Part shown: positions 39,350 to 52,236 of the stretch, piece after piece
Position numbering within the stretch: the stretch's first letter is position 1
Layout: the number at the start of each line of letters is the position of its first letter
Assembly: GCF_036588685.1 (NCBI RefSeq)
Contig: NC_086379.1
Coordinates: forward strand, 72,199,727 to 72,263,726
Length of the DNA stretch: 64,000 bases
DNA from: Mytilus trossulus
Lineage: Eukaryota > Mollusca > Bivalvia > Mytilida > Mytilidae
Reading direction: 5' to 3'
Program-made: the position numbers and the translations under genes
The notes under the pieces: generated by a model
Databases searched by the model: none
What the model was told of the DNA's origin: nothing
Seen by the model: only the letters and a program-made list of their open reading frames with translations

Positions 39350-40125
39350 AATAAAAACAATTGCAATAGAAACATTTAAAATAATTCACCAAAAAAGTCC
39401 GAGCTACCTTCATCTGTTTATGATTTGATTGATATAAAAGTATGATTTAAGATCACAGGAAACGGCACTGAGTACTCCCAAGAGTCCCAACTACTAAGTA
39501 TAGCATGATCTGCTGAACCGTTGTCGAATGGAAACATCTTTTGACCAATTCAAAAATTGGTACACACATGGGATCTAAGTAACAGCTCAAGCCAGTGCAG
39601 TGCCTGTATATAGTGTTTATGCCTGTGTTTATTTTACTTTTTATTTTTTGTGTGACTATTTGATTTTTACAATCTTATTATTAACGTGTGCTATGTTTTA
39701 AGTGCACTATGCTCTTAACCTTAATATATATGTCATTTATGGTACATTACTATGCATTATATGTTTGAAATTGTGTTGTTTTCATGACCTTTGTATGTAC
39801 TGATTATACTAAAAAACAATACCCCAGTTTAGATAATTTAAACAGAAAAAATCTTTTTGTATGGATCATGATTAATGAAGATAGCAGATTTTTATCTATT
39901 TTATGTGCATACCTCGATAAAGGCCTGCAACTTAGAAAATCAGAAAATTAGTTAACTTAAATACTCTAATTGTACATATCAACATTTTCTCCCGTTGACC
40001 ACTCACCCTTTTTCATGCATTTGAATTAATATTTTATGTTTCTTTAATCACTCTGTAATGTTTATGTCATGTTGTTATTAATGTGAATGGGCCCCTCAAT
40101 TTGGAAAATAAAAATATTGTATTGT

Positions 40126-40167
40126 ATCTGAGACTACTATAACACATGTGTTATAGTAGTCTCAGAT
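40126..40167. repeat. perfect 42-bp palindrome between two LINE tails
   Basis: It begins atctgagactactataacac and is exactly self-complementary, centred at 40146/40147. It directly follows the 3' tail of the plus-strand LINE and precedes the 3' end of the minus-strand LINE. Confidence 0.95.
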
Positions 40168-40177
40168 TGATTTCAAG

Positions 40178-41750
40178 ATTTTTCAAGATTTTATTGTAAA
40201 GCAACGCTCAGACACATAAATGTGTAACATGAGGTACATATATACAATGGTAAACATGAATTATAATACAAAGGTAACATTAAAAAAAACAAAATTAAAA
40301 ATAATAAAATTTAAAAAAACCCAACAACAATAAAAAAAATAAAATAAGACAAATTAATGTACATATCACAATAAGTTATTCAGCTTTTTGATAAAAGATG
40401 CCACCTGTCTATATAAATTAACATTACAGTAAGATAACATTACAGATAATTTCTGTTTACTTGGATGCTTCGTATAATAACTTGGGATATGTTGTTCTCT
40501 AAAAATAACCAGTTGAGGAGACTTGCATATAAAAAGATAGTGAAATTCGTCTCCCACACTTTCTTTACATATGTGACAGTTTCGGTCCTTCGCCGGAATA
40601 TTGTGCCAACGCCGAGTTTCAATGGGAATTTTTATATTAGACGTTCTTAATTTTGTCATCCAGATTCTTGCATTTTCCGGTATTTTTATTAAATAATTTT
40701 CAAAACCAAAACAGTTTTTATAACTAGAATAAAATACACCTCGGGAATATAATTGGACATCTTGATGCCATTTTTGTATATATTGGTCTTATAAAACCTG
40801 TTTTATCAGATGTTTGTAGTCAGCACTATCTTGATTGACAAACACATATCCTAGTCCTGTATCATTAAATATTGATTCGATAAAGTTCAGCCATTTGAAT
40901 GATTCACCGCTATTTTGCATTAAACTTAATAATAATCTATACATATTACTACTTAATTTGTCACCATGCATTATCCTTCTCCAAAATGATGTCATTCTTA
41001 TTTTGACTTTTATTTCTAATGTAAATTTGCCTAATTCTCCATATACCATATAGTTAGGCGTTGAAGATCTTACTCTTAGAATACGTTTACAAAAATTTAA
41101 GTGAATTTGTTCTAAAATTTTAGGTTTTCGTATCCCCAAATCTCACAGTCATATAAAAGAATAGGCTCTACCATGGCATCAAACATTTTAAGCTGTAAAT
41201 CTAATGGGATGGCTTGATTTCTAATACTTTTGTACAAGCTGTATAATGCTTTTTGTGCTTGATTAACCAATTTTTTCTTCGCCTCATTGAAAGTACCATT
41301 ACATTTAAATATGAGCCCAAGATATGAGTAGGTATCGACTCATTCTATATTTTTGCCATGTAATTTAAATTCAAATTTCCTTCGCACCTTGCCTTTACTA
41401 AATACCATACTTTTTGTTTTTGTAACATTAACTTCAAGTTTCCATAATTCACAGTAGTTCTGAAAAATATTTAGTGCATTTTGCATACTTTCTGCTGAAT
41501 CCGCAAGAATGACGGTATCATCAGCGTACAGTATGGCAAACAGTTTCATAATTGAATTTAACTCATTTTGACATTTTTCTTTAACTTTCTGAAGGGGACA
41601 TCCACCTAAATCAATAAAGAATTTTTCTTAGTCATTTAAAAAAGTAGAAAAAAGAAAGGGAGATAGATTTCCCCCTGTCTTACACCATATTGTATGTATT
41701 GTATTTTGTTATCAGTAAGTCTATTTGAAAAGCTCACTAGGGCTTGTGTT
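40178..41750 (-). pseudogene. dead LINE fragment, minus strand
   Basis: Reading from 41750 downward: 'RQGGNLSPFLFSTFLND' then a stop; 'KLFAILYADDTVILADS' (41500-41549, catalytic YADD); 'GTFNEAKKKLVNQAQKALYSL'-like text; 'GIRKPKILEQIHLNFCKRIL' (about 41139). A C-terminal zinc-knuckle-like segment 'DRNCHICKESVGDEFHYLF' follows (about 40580). Frameshifts and stops divide it, and it is cut off at the 5' side near 41750. It is a different LINE family from the one on the plus strand. Confidence 0.88.
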
Positions 41751-42354
41751 TATGTAGTTTATGGAATAAAGTCTCTATAAAAACAAATTTGAATTGAATT
41801 GAATTGAATTTTGATTTTCATGAAGGACGTCATTAAGGGGTCGGTTTCTTGGCAGGTGCGCGTTTTTTTCACTATGTCCGTTGCGGTCTTATATATACTG
41901 AATCTGTACATCGGTTATCGGTTTATAAACCCTGATCCAGAGCCGTACAGCAATCAGCCTCATTTTCATTCTTTTCATAAAACACGCTCCAGCCATTGTT
42001 GATAGAAAGAAACCCACCAAAGACTCAAAGAAAACACCACCATTATCAAAGGTTGTTGTATAAATAATGAACGAATCTTCCCATATGCTTATATGGCCCA
42101 AACCTGAGACTTTGTGTATCCAAATTTAATGCTACTATTATAGACTTTATCAAAAGGCACATGTACATCTCCTGCTACTTCTAGACTGTTTTTACGTTTG
42201 AGCTGAATAAATTTGCTGCAGATACAATTTAAATTTTATGCACTTCACGGTCAGTCGTATCACGACCAGTGGAGGCTACTAATAGCATCAAATAAGTTAA
42301 AATTATACAGACAAAATCAACTTATTGCTATTTGTCGGTACTCTTCAGTTGGAA
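41751..42354. other. spacer between LINE fragment and palindromic element
   Basis: It starts with a (gaatt)n-like tail ('ttgaattgaattgaattg', 41791-41812), probably the 3' tail of another retroposed sequence. The rest has no recognisable gene. Frames at 41811-42101 are unsupported. Confidence 0.5.
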
Positions 42355-42363
42355 GGCAAACGC

Positions 42364-43783
42364 TAGTCCAAATAATTATGACGTCTGGGACGGCTATTTT
42401 ATTTTTTTTCTGGGACGCCTTCCTACGACGTCATAACGCCGAAGCCATTTTTTACGTCTGGAGTTTGAGAGCAAATTTTGGGGGGAACTTTGAAACTTAA
42501 TTTTGACAAGAAATTTTTATTGTCAGTTAGAAATTTTTACGTAGTTACAAAGTCCTACCTTTTTTTGGGGTGGGTCTTTTCACCACCGAACACCACCGCA
42601 CACCACCGAACACTGCCGAACACCTCAAAAACCACAAACCATTAAGAAAAACTTTGATATTATACAATAAAACGATAAAATAAATAAAATTACATATAAT
42701 TTAATCAATTTTTCGATATTTATGAGCATCATTTGTATATTGAAATCGAAAATCAATACAAGGAAAAACGTTTCCGGATTCATCACTTTTCGGATTACAT
42801 TGTGTGTGTTATAAAATTCAAATATACTCATAAATTAGTAATGATAAGTTCAAGTATCCTGGATCTCTGTTCATTGGAAAGATTTTGATATTTTTCTCTT
42901 TTATTATTATTGGTACAACTATTTTTTAGAAGAGTTAGAAAAAGAACAAAATGGAAAAAAACTTTAAAGTATATTTGTCCATGAGGGTCAGCGGAGTTAA
43001 AAAAGTGGGTGTTATAAGACTGTTTTCTGTAGATATTTGGACTTTTAATCTTCTAATTTGTTGAATTAATAACTTGAATATTATATTTAATTCACATTGA
43101 TAACGATAAAAGACAAAATAATGAACTTTTGGGGTGTTCGGTGGTGTTCGGCGGTGTTCGGTGGTGAAAAGACCTACCGCCTTTTTTTGTGCTTATTGAT
43201 GTAAAATATTTCCAGAAATATCCAAAAGAAAGGATAAAACAAGATAAGATTCCATATGAAGTGGGGGAATATTTATTTTGTTTGGCAAAGATTTCCCACA
43301 ACTACCAACGACACGTGACTTCCGGTGAATATAAAATTTAAAATCCGGTCAGTTTAAATAGCTCCGAATTTCCGGAACGTTGGATTTACATTATCCGGAA
43401 ATTCGGGTCTGTCAAATTTTAACGGATTTTAAATTTTATATTCATCGGAAGTCACGTGCTGTTGGTAATTGTGGGTAATCTTTGCCAAACAAAATAAATA
43501 TTCCCCCACTTCAAATGGAATCTTATCTTGTTTTATCCTTTCTTTTGGATATTTCTGGAAATATTTTACATCAATAAGCACAAAAAAGGTAGGACTTTGT
43601 AACTACGTAAAAATTTCTAACCGGCATTAAAAATTTCTTGTCAAAATTAGGTTTCAAAGTTCCCCCCAAAATTTGCTCTCAAACTCCAGACGTAAAAAAT
43701 GGCTTCGGCGTTATGACGTTGTAGGAAGGCGTCCCAGAAAAAAATTAAAATAGCCTTGCCAGACGTCATAATTATTTGGACTA
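42364..43783. mobile_element. long-palindrome element with 9-bp target duplication (MULE-like)
   Basis: Identical 9-bp direct repeats GGCAAACGC flank it (42355-42363 and 43784-43792). Ends are tagtccaaataattatgacg and its inverse. After removing the nested element at 42567-43181, the two arms pair over roughly 350 bp around a centre near 43385. A 9-bp target duplication with very long inverted repeats is typical of Mutator-like elements, but other fold-back elements exist. It encodes no transposase. Confidence 0.85.
42567..43181. mobile_element. 615-bp MITE nested in the left arm of the palindrome
   Basis: Its ends are inverted repeats containing ggtcttttcaccaccgaaca, followed on both sides by short 'ccgaacacca' repeats. 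It is flanked by T7 on both sides (42560-42566 and 43182-43188). The intact right arm of the host palindrome reads straight through the corresponding site with one T run, which shows this is an insertion. Confidence 0.82.
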
Positions 43784-46700
43784 GGCAAACGCCTGAATCT
43801 GACAGATAGAGGTCAATTTGTCGACAAAAAAAGAACCCGTATGTAAAATGTTTACGCCCACAAACAGCGCCACCTATAATTTTTTCTACGGCATCTTTGA
43901 GAACGATGTCCCATTCTGTAGTAAATTAAAACATTAAATTAACTAAAACATAAAAAAGTAAGTGTAAAACACAAATTAAAAGTTATATTTGCAGATGAAT
44001 GTTTATGCATGATACGCTGGCAATGTGCGCAATGTCCTTTAATCCAAGACTGAAAATTAGTTTGTTTCCTACGTCAAGATGGCGGATTTCAATGTTTACA
44101 TTTTTTCACCTATTTATAATCTGACACAAATTCGTATCCAATCATTTATTAGCAATTTTATTATTGATCTTTAAATATCATCCAATTGCATTTGCCGTTA
44201 GAAAGTGGCTAAACGTTACCAGCCGTCGTTACAAAGTAGCCATGTGTTTTGTGGGGATACCTTGGGAATGTTGTGTATTCAAAAGTTACGGTAAAAATCA
44301 ATGTTATCTTCCTTATATTTCCATGCATACACAATTTATAACAGCAAATCCATTCTTAACAGACCCCATAAGGTAAACGGACATATCTAACTGTCTGATT
44401 GAGCAACAATTCGTGTAAATAAGCCTGATGGGTCGTTTTGAATTCAAGCACAGCAGATAAACACGTGGTAGATTGTTTATGTTTGACAGTTTGTTTACCT
44501 GAATTACACGTTGATGTTGCTATATACTTACCAATAACCTTTATCGTGTTATACTTTCAAGAGTAATATAATAAATCTTACTCAAGAAATACGTATAGGT
44601 AGGCGCAGGGACTTCCTTTTCTTGGTCCTTAACTAATGAGAGTGTAATGATACATTACAGCAGTTTTTTGCATTTGATATATTTCATGTACATGTACATT
44701 TTATGTACACAAAGAACAATAAAGTAAAAGAACGTACATGGGTTTAATTCCCACCCTAGGTATACGTTTTGACTCTCATAACAGGTTGGAACAAATAGAG
44801 CAGATAGCAATTGACAATAATGTAATGCTAAAATGCTTATTGATGGGGTCAAATCATCAACATCATTTTCTCTAGTATACATCAACTCCCCTAAGGATAA
44901 GTCATACTTTACTAAGAGTCCAGTGGCTAAGTCCTGTCTTTTTGCCTCTGGTATTTACTTATTTATATTTTAATTTCTAATATTGTCTTGTGCATGTAGT
45001 AAGGCAAAAGCTATTGTTACTCTTATTTTCCTCATTTGCCTTAAAACAATGGAATGTATTGATTGTTGATGTATGTAAAGTGACTTGTAATTTAACTGTC
45101 ACTGCTAAAAGAGACTTCGACTCTGATGATAAGTGTCCAGACTGTTATCTCATTGGCAACTATATCATAAATGTCAGTTTCCCCTTTATAAGTTATTTTT
45201 TTTGTAAAATATTTCCAGAAATATCCAAAAGAAAGGATAAAACAAGATAAGATTCCATATGAAGTGGGGGAATATTTATTTTGTTTGGCAAAGATTTCCC
45301 ACAACTACCAACGACACGTGACTTCCGGTGAATATAAAATTTAAAATCCGGTCAGTTTAAATAGCTCCGAATTTCCGGAACGTTGGATTTACATTATCCG
45401 GAAATTCGGGTCTGTCAAATTTTAACGGATTTTAAATTTTATATTCATCGGAAGTCACGTGCTGTTGGTAATTGTGGGTAATCTTTGCCAAACAAAATAA
45501 ATATTCCCCCACTTCAAATGGAATCTTATCTTGTTTTATCCTTTCTTTTGGATATTTCTGGAAATATTTTACATCAATAAGCACAAAAAAGGTAGGACTT
45601 TGTAACTACGTAAAAATTTCTAACCGGCATTAAAAATTTCTTGTCAAAATTAGGTTTCAAAGTTCCCCCCAAAATTTGCTCTCAAACTCCAGACGTAAAA
45701 AATGGCTTCGGCGTTATGACGTTGTAGGAAGGCGTCCCAGAAAAAAATTAAAATAGCCTTGCCAGACGTCATAATTATTTGGACTAGGCAAACGCCTGAA
45801 TCTGACAGATAGAGGTCAATTTGTCGACAAAAAAAGAACCCGTATGTAAAATGTTTACGCCCACAAACAGCGCCACCTATAATTTTTTCTACGGCATCTT
45901 TGAGAACGATGTCCCATTCTGTAGTAAATTAAAACATTAAATTAACTAAAACATAAAAAAGTAAGTGTAAAACACAAATTAAAAGTTATATTTGCAGATG
46001 AATGTTTATGCATGATACGCTGGCAATGTGCGCAATGTCCTTTAATCCAAGACTGAAAATTAGTTTGTTTCCTACGTCAAGATGGCGGATTTCAATGTTT
46101 ACATTTTTTCACCTATTTATAATCTGACACAAATTCGTATCCAATCATTTATTAGCAATTTTATTATTGATCTTTAAATATCATCCAATTGCATTTGCCG
46201 TTAGAAAGTGGCTACACGTTACCAGCCGTCGTTACAAAGTAGCCATGTGTTTTGTGGGGATACCTTGGGAATGTTGTGTATTCAAAAGTTACGGTAAAAA
46301 TCAATGTTATCTTCCTTATATTTCCATGCATACACAATTTATAACAGCAAATCCATTCTTAACAGACCCCATAAGGTAAACGGACATATCTAACTGTCTG
46401 ATTGAGCAACAATTCGTGTAAATAAGCCTGATGGGTCGTTTTGAATTCAAGCACAGCAGATAAACACGTGGTAGATTGTTTATGTTTGACAGTTTGTTTA
46501 CCTGAATTACACGTTGATGTTGCTATATACTTACCAATAACCTTTATCGTGTTATACTTTCAAGAGTAATATAATAAATCTTACTCAAGAAATACGTATA
46601 GGTAGGCGCAGGGACTTCCTTTTCTTGGTCCTTAACTAATGAGAGTGTAATGATACATTACAGCAGTTTTTTGCATTTGATATATTTCATGTACATGTAC

Positions 46701-47206
46701 ATTTTATGTACACAAAGAACAATAAAGTAAAAGAACGTACATGGGTTTAATTCCCACCCTAGGTATACGTTTTGACTCTCATAACAGGTTGGAACAAATA
46801 GAGCAGATAGCAATTGACAATAATGTAATGCTAAAATGCTTATTGATGGGGTCAAATCATCAACATCATTTTCTCTAGTATACATCAACTCCCCTAAGGA
46901 TAAGTCATACTTTACTAAGAGTCCAGTGGCTAAGTCCTGTCTTTTTGCCTCTGGTATTTACTTATTTATATTTTAATTTCTAATATTGTCTTGTGCATGT
47001 AGTAAGGCAAAAGCTATTGTTACTCTTATTTTCCTCATTTGCCTTAAAACAATGGAATGTATTGATTGTTGATGTATGTAAAGTGACTTGTAATTTAACT
47101 GTCACTGCTAAAAGAGACTTCGACTCTGATGATAAGTGTCCAGACTGTTATCTCATTGGCAACTATATCATAAATGTCAGTTTCCCCTTTATAAGTTATT
47201 TTTTTT
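43201..47206. repeat. 2003-bp tandem duplication, nearly identical
   Basis: Unit 1 (43201-45203) and unit 2 (45204-47206) match base for base over the parts compared, with only isolated changes (for example a/c near 44212 and 46215). Each unit holds the right half of the palindromic element plus about 1.4 kb of flanking DNA. The junction lies in a T run ('tttttttgtaaaat'). Small frames in the units (70-88 residues) show no domain and differ only as the duplication does. Confidence 0.95.
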
Positions 47207-50200
47207 AAGAAAAGAATTTAATAATAATATAATAACAAGTTGTAAAAAATTTGAAAAGTTCAGCACAAGTGCCAAATCTTATTGGCTTTTCATTCAAGAA
47301 AACCTTGAGGCATTGAAAAGTGTTGCAATTTAAAATAAATGGTTTGAACTCAGAAAACTATCAATATATAGAGTACAGATATTGTTTTAATTGGGCCTTT
47401 GGGAATATTTGCCTGTTAATTGAAGATATAATTGTTATATGCCTTTTCAAATACAGTACTGTTCAAAAATATCGATTCGATAACTTTTTTCTCCGATTTC
47501 CGTGTTTCTCGGAATCACACCGAGTACCGCGGATTTCACTCCTAAAATCCTCCAAAGATTCTCTCCCAACACCGCGTGGCTGTTAATTGGTTTATTGCCC
47601 ATCGGATGTACTTCAAATTAACGACGCGTGACAACATAATTGGATTACCCAGATAATTTACCTTTGAACATTTAATCGATCTTGGTTGCACAGGTGTGCT
47701 TTAAAATCACGGTATTATAAATTGAACAAATGTTTTCCTTTCTTTGACAGATAAAGATGTGACAATATCATTTAGAATAAGATAATTATTATCTTTTATA
47801 TTTGTGTCTTATGCCGTTATCTTTAAAATAGAACGTACATACGAAAAAGTATGAAGAAAATTGTTATTTTGTGTTTCTATTACAGTCCGGTCAGGTCATA
47901 CATTGTGTTCTTTCAGCAAGGACGATTTTGCCACAATTAGTTTCTTTTATAACTTATTCAAAAAGCAATATCAGCGCATTAATTGTTCATTATTAAAAAA
48001 TCAACTGGCTAATAAAATCATGTTTTTTTTTCGGTAACCCGATTCATCGGATCATCAAGTAAACTTAATTTATTGAGCAATGTAAAATATGATGTTTCAC
48101 CACCTCGGTACATTTATACAGACTTGAATAATTCAAATTACGAACAGAAACTGTTAAATGACAACTCTGTTGACAAAGGAAATAATTTCAAGTGATATTG
48201 ATAGTGCTCGTCATTTTCGCATTTTACGGAACGGTTTTCAAATTGACGAAAGTATTTATATCAATTTCGTCATTTGAATTTGGAAAGTGAAAATATTTTC
48301 ACATTAATTATATTATAAATGTACTATAATTCTACCGGTGTTTGACAAGTTTATGACGCTCAATCATTTTACGTTTACAAAAGATGTTAAAAGTTGTGAT
48401 GATAAGTAATCCGCTTATCGCTATCCGATAGGTCACTAATCCTTTAATTACTAATAAAATTTATCAAACCTCATAATTGCCCATCATAATATTCTATTCC
48501 AGTTAAATCAGTCATCATTTTATTTTCAAAATTTCCCAACCGCCTACAATTTGCATTTCTTTATCGTATTATCATGATTATTGTCATTTGAATACAATCT
48601 GCAGTCACCCCGGACAATTTCCATCATAATTTCAATTAATACATCACCAACTGTAAATCTATATTATTGACCATGGACATATAACTAATGTACTTTCTTT
48701 TTTGAAAGATAAAACATTAAAATTCAAATAGTTAAAAATGTGTTCACGTTTATTCGGATAAGAATTATATTTTCCCGATAAATCAATTGTAAAAGGACCT
48801 TCTGGAGCCTCAATACGATTGCACAAAAATGTCATTCTGCAACTCTAGAAACCTTGAATGGACTTTCCCACGGTCGGCCAGAAAGGTCACCTGAGTTTAC
48901 TAGTACGCGATATTTTTCCCGCCCTTTAAAAAACTCGTGCTGTGGATAACATTGATGTTAACTATTTTTAGCATTTAACATTGTTAAGTAAGTCAAGTTC
49001 AAGTTCAACCCAAACTATTGATAACTGAGATGTGTATCGTGGAATTGTCTTCGCACGGCAAATAATTGTTTTTAAAATCTTTTGTTGAAAATACACAAAT
49101 TTACATTCATTGTGCGAAAGTTAATATTAAACAAAGACGAATTAATGCAGCTGGAAGTATTCCTGTTGTAACGGAAATGTATTATTATTCTGCTGTACTG
49201 CCAACAAATCGTAAAACGAAAATGCCGTAATTGTTAAGCATAATGAATGGTGAATAATATTTTCCTTTTTACTTGAATATACAAAACTTTCAAACACGTA
49301 ATTTTATTTAACTGCTCAGATTAATTTAGCGAAAGTTTCCGGTTATTTTTACACAAGTATGCTCATTTCGTAAATAAAATTTTAATTTACTGGTGAAGAC
49401 ATCGAGGTCAAAATTAAGTAGTTTTCATTTTTTATAAAACTTAAATACAATTGAAAGAATTAACAACAACATTTTGCTTTTAAATCTTTTATTCATTCCA
49501 GCAATTAGATAATCGTAAACAGAAAATGCCGTAGATTTACACAATTAATACGGGGCAATCATTTTGTCTAATGAATGGTGAATAAATTTTCCTTTTTACT
49601 TGCATATATAAAACTTTTAGACTTATAATTTTTAAATAAAGACTTTAACTTTGAAGTAGAATATTTTGTTTTTCACATATTCCGCTATATTTTATAATCG
49701 GTTTTTTTTTTAAAGCAAGTACATTAAGGTTAAGATATTTTTAGATGGGCTAACAAAAAATACGAAAATATTTTGACTTTAGTTTTTATTACCACAAATG
49801 AAATTTAATTAGTATAAAAGACATTTAAAATTATACACCTGTTTGACACTTAAACTGGTACAGTAGACCGGAAATATAACTCTTTATTACTTCAACCTTT
49901 ACCTGTCAGGTAATCCAATTACCCATTCAGTCTTGTGCCGGTATAGATCAAAGTAGGATAAGGGCAATTAATTCCTCGGTGTAGAGAGTGAGCTCGTTAT
50001 CACAATAAACATTTACCTGATTTTGGGAGAGATTACTCCCAAATTCCTCCCAACATTTTGGGAGGAATATCGGAGTTTGTCGGAGTGGCTCCGACATTTT
50101 CCTCGGTGTAGGGTGTGGGAGAGTTGGTACTCTTGAACTGTATTGTACATGTGTGGCTCTGCACTGGCTGTGGTTGAAAATCTAAGAATGAAGTTGTTTA

Positions 50201-52232
50201 TCTTCATATTTATCTGATTTATATCAACATAATTGTTCCATTATATATACATATATATAAATCATTGTAATACATGTACATTACTTTGCTCTTCATATGC
50301 CCTATAACAGTGTTTAATTGGAATAAAGTATCTTGTCTTAACCACATTTCTTTATTTTAGTATTGACAGGTTAACTTTTAAAAGCATTTAAAGTCAGTGA
50401 GTTGATGACAAGCTCAGTCAATGATTGTAAATCCAGATAATATGAGTTTTTTTTATAAAAATAAATAATGTGATTAAACTGGTTATCTCAATTAAAAGAA
50501 CTGGCATTCTGCTTTGATACTATGAGATTATTTCTGATATATCAGAATAATAAATTTCCCTTTGTTGTCCTTTTTCAATAAAATTCTAAACATACTGTTT
50601 TTTGGGAGGTGACCACACTCTCTATGTTATACATTGAAGTATAGTCTCAGGTTTTTGTAGTCCAGTTGACTGCATTTTAGAGCAGGTAAATGTGAATTTG
50701 GATTAAATTTAAAGTCATTCAGTATATCTAATGACATCATACCACTATTTTATTTCATCAAAGCATTTTCAAACTTTATTTACTGGTCAGATTAGGTTAT
50801 TATCCAATCAATAATTTAATTGAAAGGACTTACAGTTGGTTAGTTGGTTGCAGGACTTTTGAATTCAAATATAAGAAAGAAGCAAAAATTTAAAGCAAAA
50901 CTTCAAATATTACATATAATAGGATTTATGATAACTGCAGGATAGCAGATTGCAATGCTGCTTTTGTTCAGTTATCTTTGTGTTGATTATTATGTTTTAA
51001 ATCCCTTTCTGGTCTTTCTGGGTCTTTGAATTTGATTTGAATGTTCAGATTTTTTTCTCTTGTCAGATTAAGACAAGCAACAGAACTTGTACAACTTATG
51101 TAGTTTCTTATCTCAGGGTGAATCCAGAAAATTTAAAACATAAGTGGTGGTATTCTCAACCATAATAACAAGGATAAAAAGGTGGTTCCAACTATATGCA
51201 TGATCCCATTCAAATGCATTAATCTTCCATAAAAGGATGAGGTTCCAATCACCAGACTCCCTGAGATCTGCAACTGTATCTTAAAGCAGCTATAATAAAA
51301 CAAAAATTGTACATATACCTCTGGCCACTGCAGATTGATTTTATTTTCAATCTATGGTATAAAAATGCTCACAATTTTGAAGACTATTTCCCTTTTTCCA
51401 TATTTTTGTTTAAATGTAATCTTCTGCTTCTGCATCTATTGTAACACAGGTTCTTCTGACAAATGACTGATAAACCCATCTTTTATCCTTCTATCTACCA
51501 AAAGGGTGTTTGAGAATATATATATACAATAAGTTCAAGTATTTTGTCAAGAAAAAGTCAGTCTGTTATAAAATGTAGGTAATTGTCTTCTATGGAAGTG
51601 TTCAAAAACCTGTAAGAACTTGAAAAAAAATGTCATATTCAACCTTTCCATGGCTATTTTAATGTTACAACAGTAGAGGAACATAGAATATTGAAAGGTA
51701 TTCAAGAACTCGTCGAAATAGATCTGCAATCATTAATTTTACTCAAATTTACTGTTGTGAACTTGCAATATCATACGATGCGCGTACCGAGTTATCTCCC
51801 TTTGATCTCCGCTTCGCCACGAATAAACTGACACAATTGCGTATCCGGGGTTTTTGTGATCTGATATTGAAATAGTAGGAGCAAAAAATGGTTTTACTTC
51901 ATATTTTATACCCCTCAACACGTTACCAAACCTATTTAAGGATTTATTACAGATTTTCCGTGGACCTACGCAAATTTTCAGAAAAAAAGTTTCACTTCAC
52001 TCGTGAATTTATATAACATTTTAACAATACTTTTTTATTATAATTATATAAAATAAGAAAGCTTATTCAATCTAGAATTGAACACTTTGGTTTTTATTAA
52101 TGTACGAGTTCAAATAAGACGATACGAGTCCAAAAACCACGAGGCATGCACGTTTTCAAAAAACTCTGACATTTTATCACGTGACCAATGTCTTGAACTT
52201 GGAAGCCATTAAATCCTTTGCCGTTCAACTGC
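47207..52232. other. long stretch upstream of the hnRNP gene; no coding gene seen
   Basis: Mostly AT-rich and poor in dispersed repeats. A small CpG-containing patch lies at 47500-47640, and 49980-50120 has short internal repeats ('tttgggaggaat', 'cctcggtgtag'). The 5' non-coding exon(s) of the hnRNP gene may lie here, since its first coding exon begins exactly at an acceptor. I could not identify a donor with confidence. Confidence 0.4.
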
Positions 52233-52236
52233 TTAA

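Larger units (their letters stand above)
37366..40125 (+). pseudogene. dead LINE (non-LTR retrotransposon) split by two insertions
   Basis: Reverse-transcriptase pieces in order: about 37372-37700 ('AILMDLSKTLDCLPH', 'GVPQVSILGPVLF'), 37725-37900 ('YNYADDNTVSYSD', 'WFSINLMKANYDKFQ'), 38200-38425 ('RMGKYFNRLGISL', 'NQEKALRFIYEDYDG') and 39350-39427 ('TIAIETFKIIHQKSPSYLH'). Stops and frameshifts separate them. A 3' region ends in 'attgtattgta' at about 40114-40125. The YADD and GVPQxSILGP motifs are those of LINE reverse transcriptase, perhaps a CR1/L2/jockey-like clade. No 5' half, endonuclease or first open frame was found. It cannot be active. Confidence 0.88.

Noticed and set aside
39168-39413. 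Minus-strand proline/serine/arginine/valine-rich protein frame
   Set aside because: It is the translation of the ggac/agac microsatellite in every frame without stops.
41340-41549. Possible active retrotransposon with YADD polymerase motif
   Set aside because: Stops and frameshifts lie on both sides and the 5' half is missing, so it is a dead fragment.
44655-44885. 76-residue minus-strand frame kept identical in both 2-kb units
   Set aside because: Its conservation is explained by the recent duplication. It has no recognised domain or splice context.
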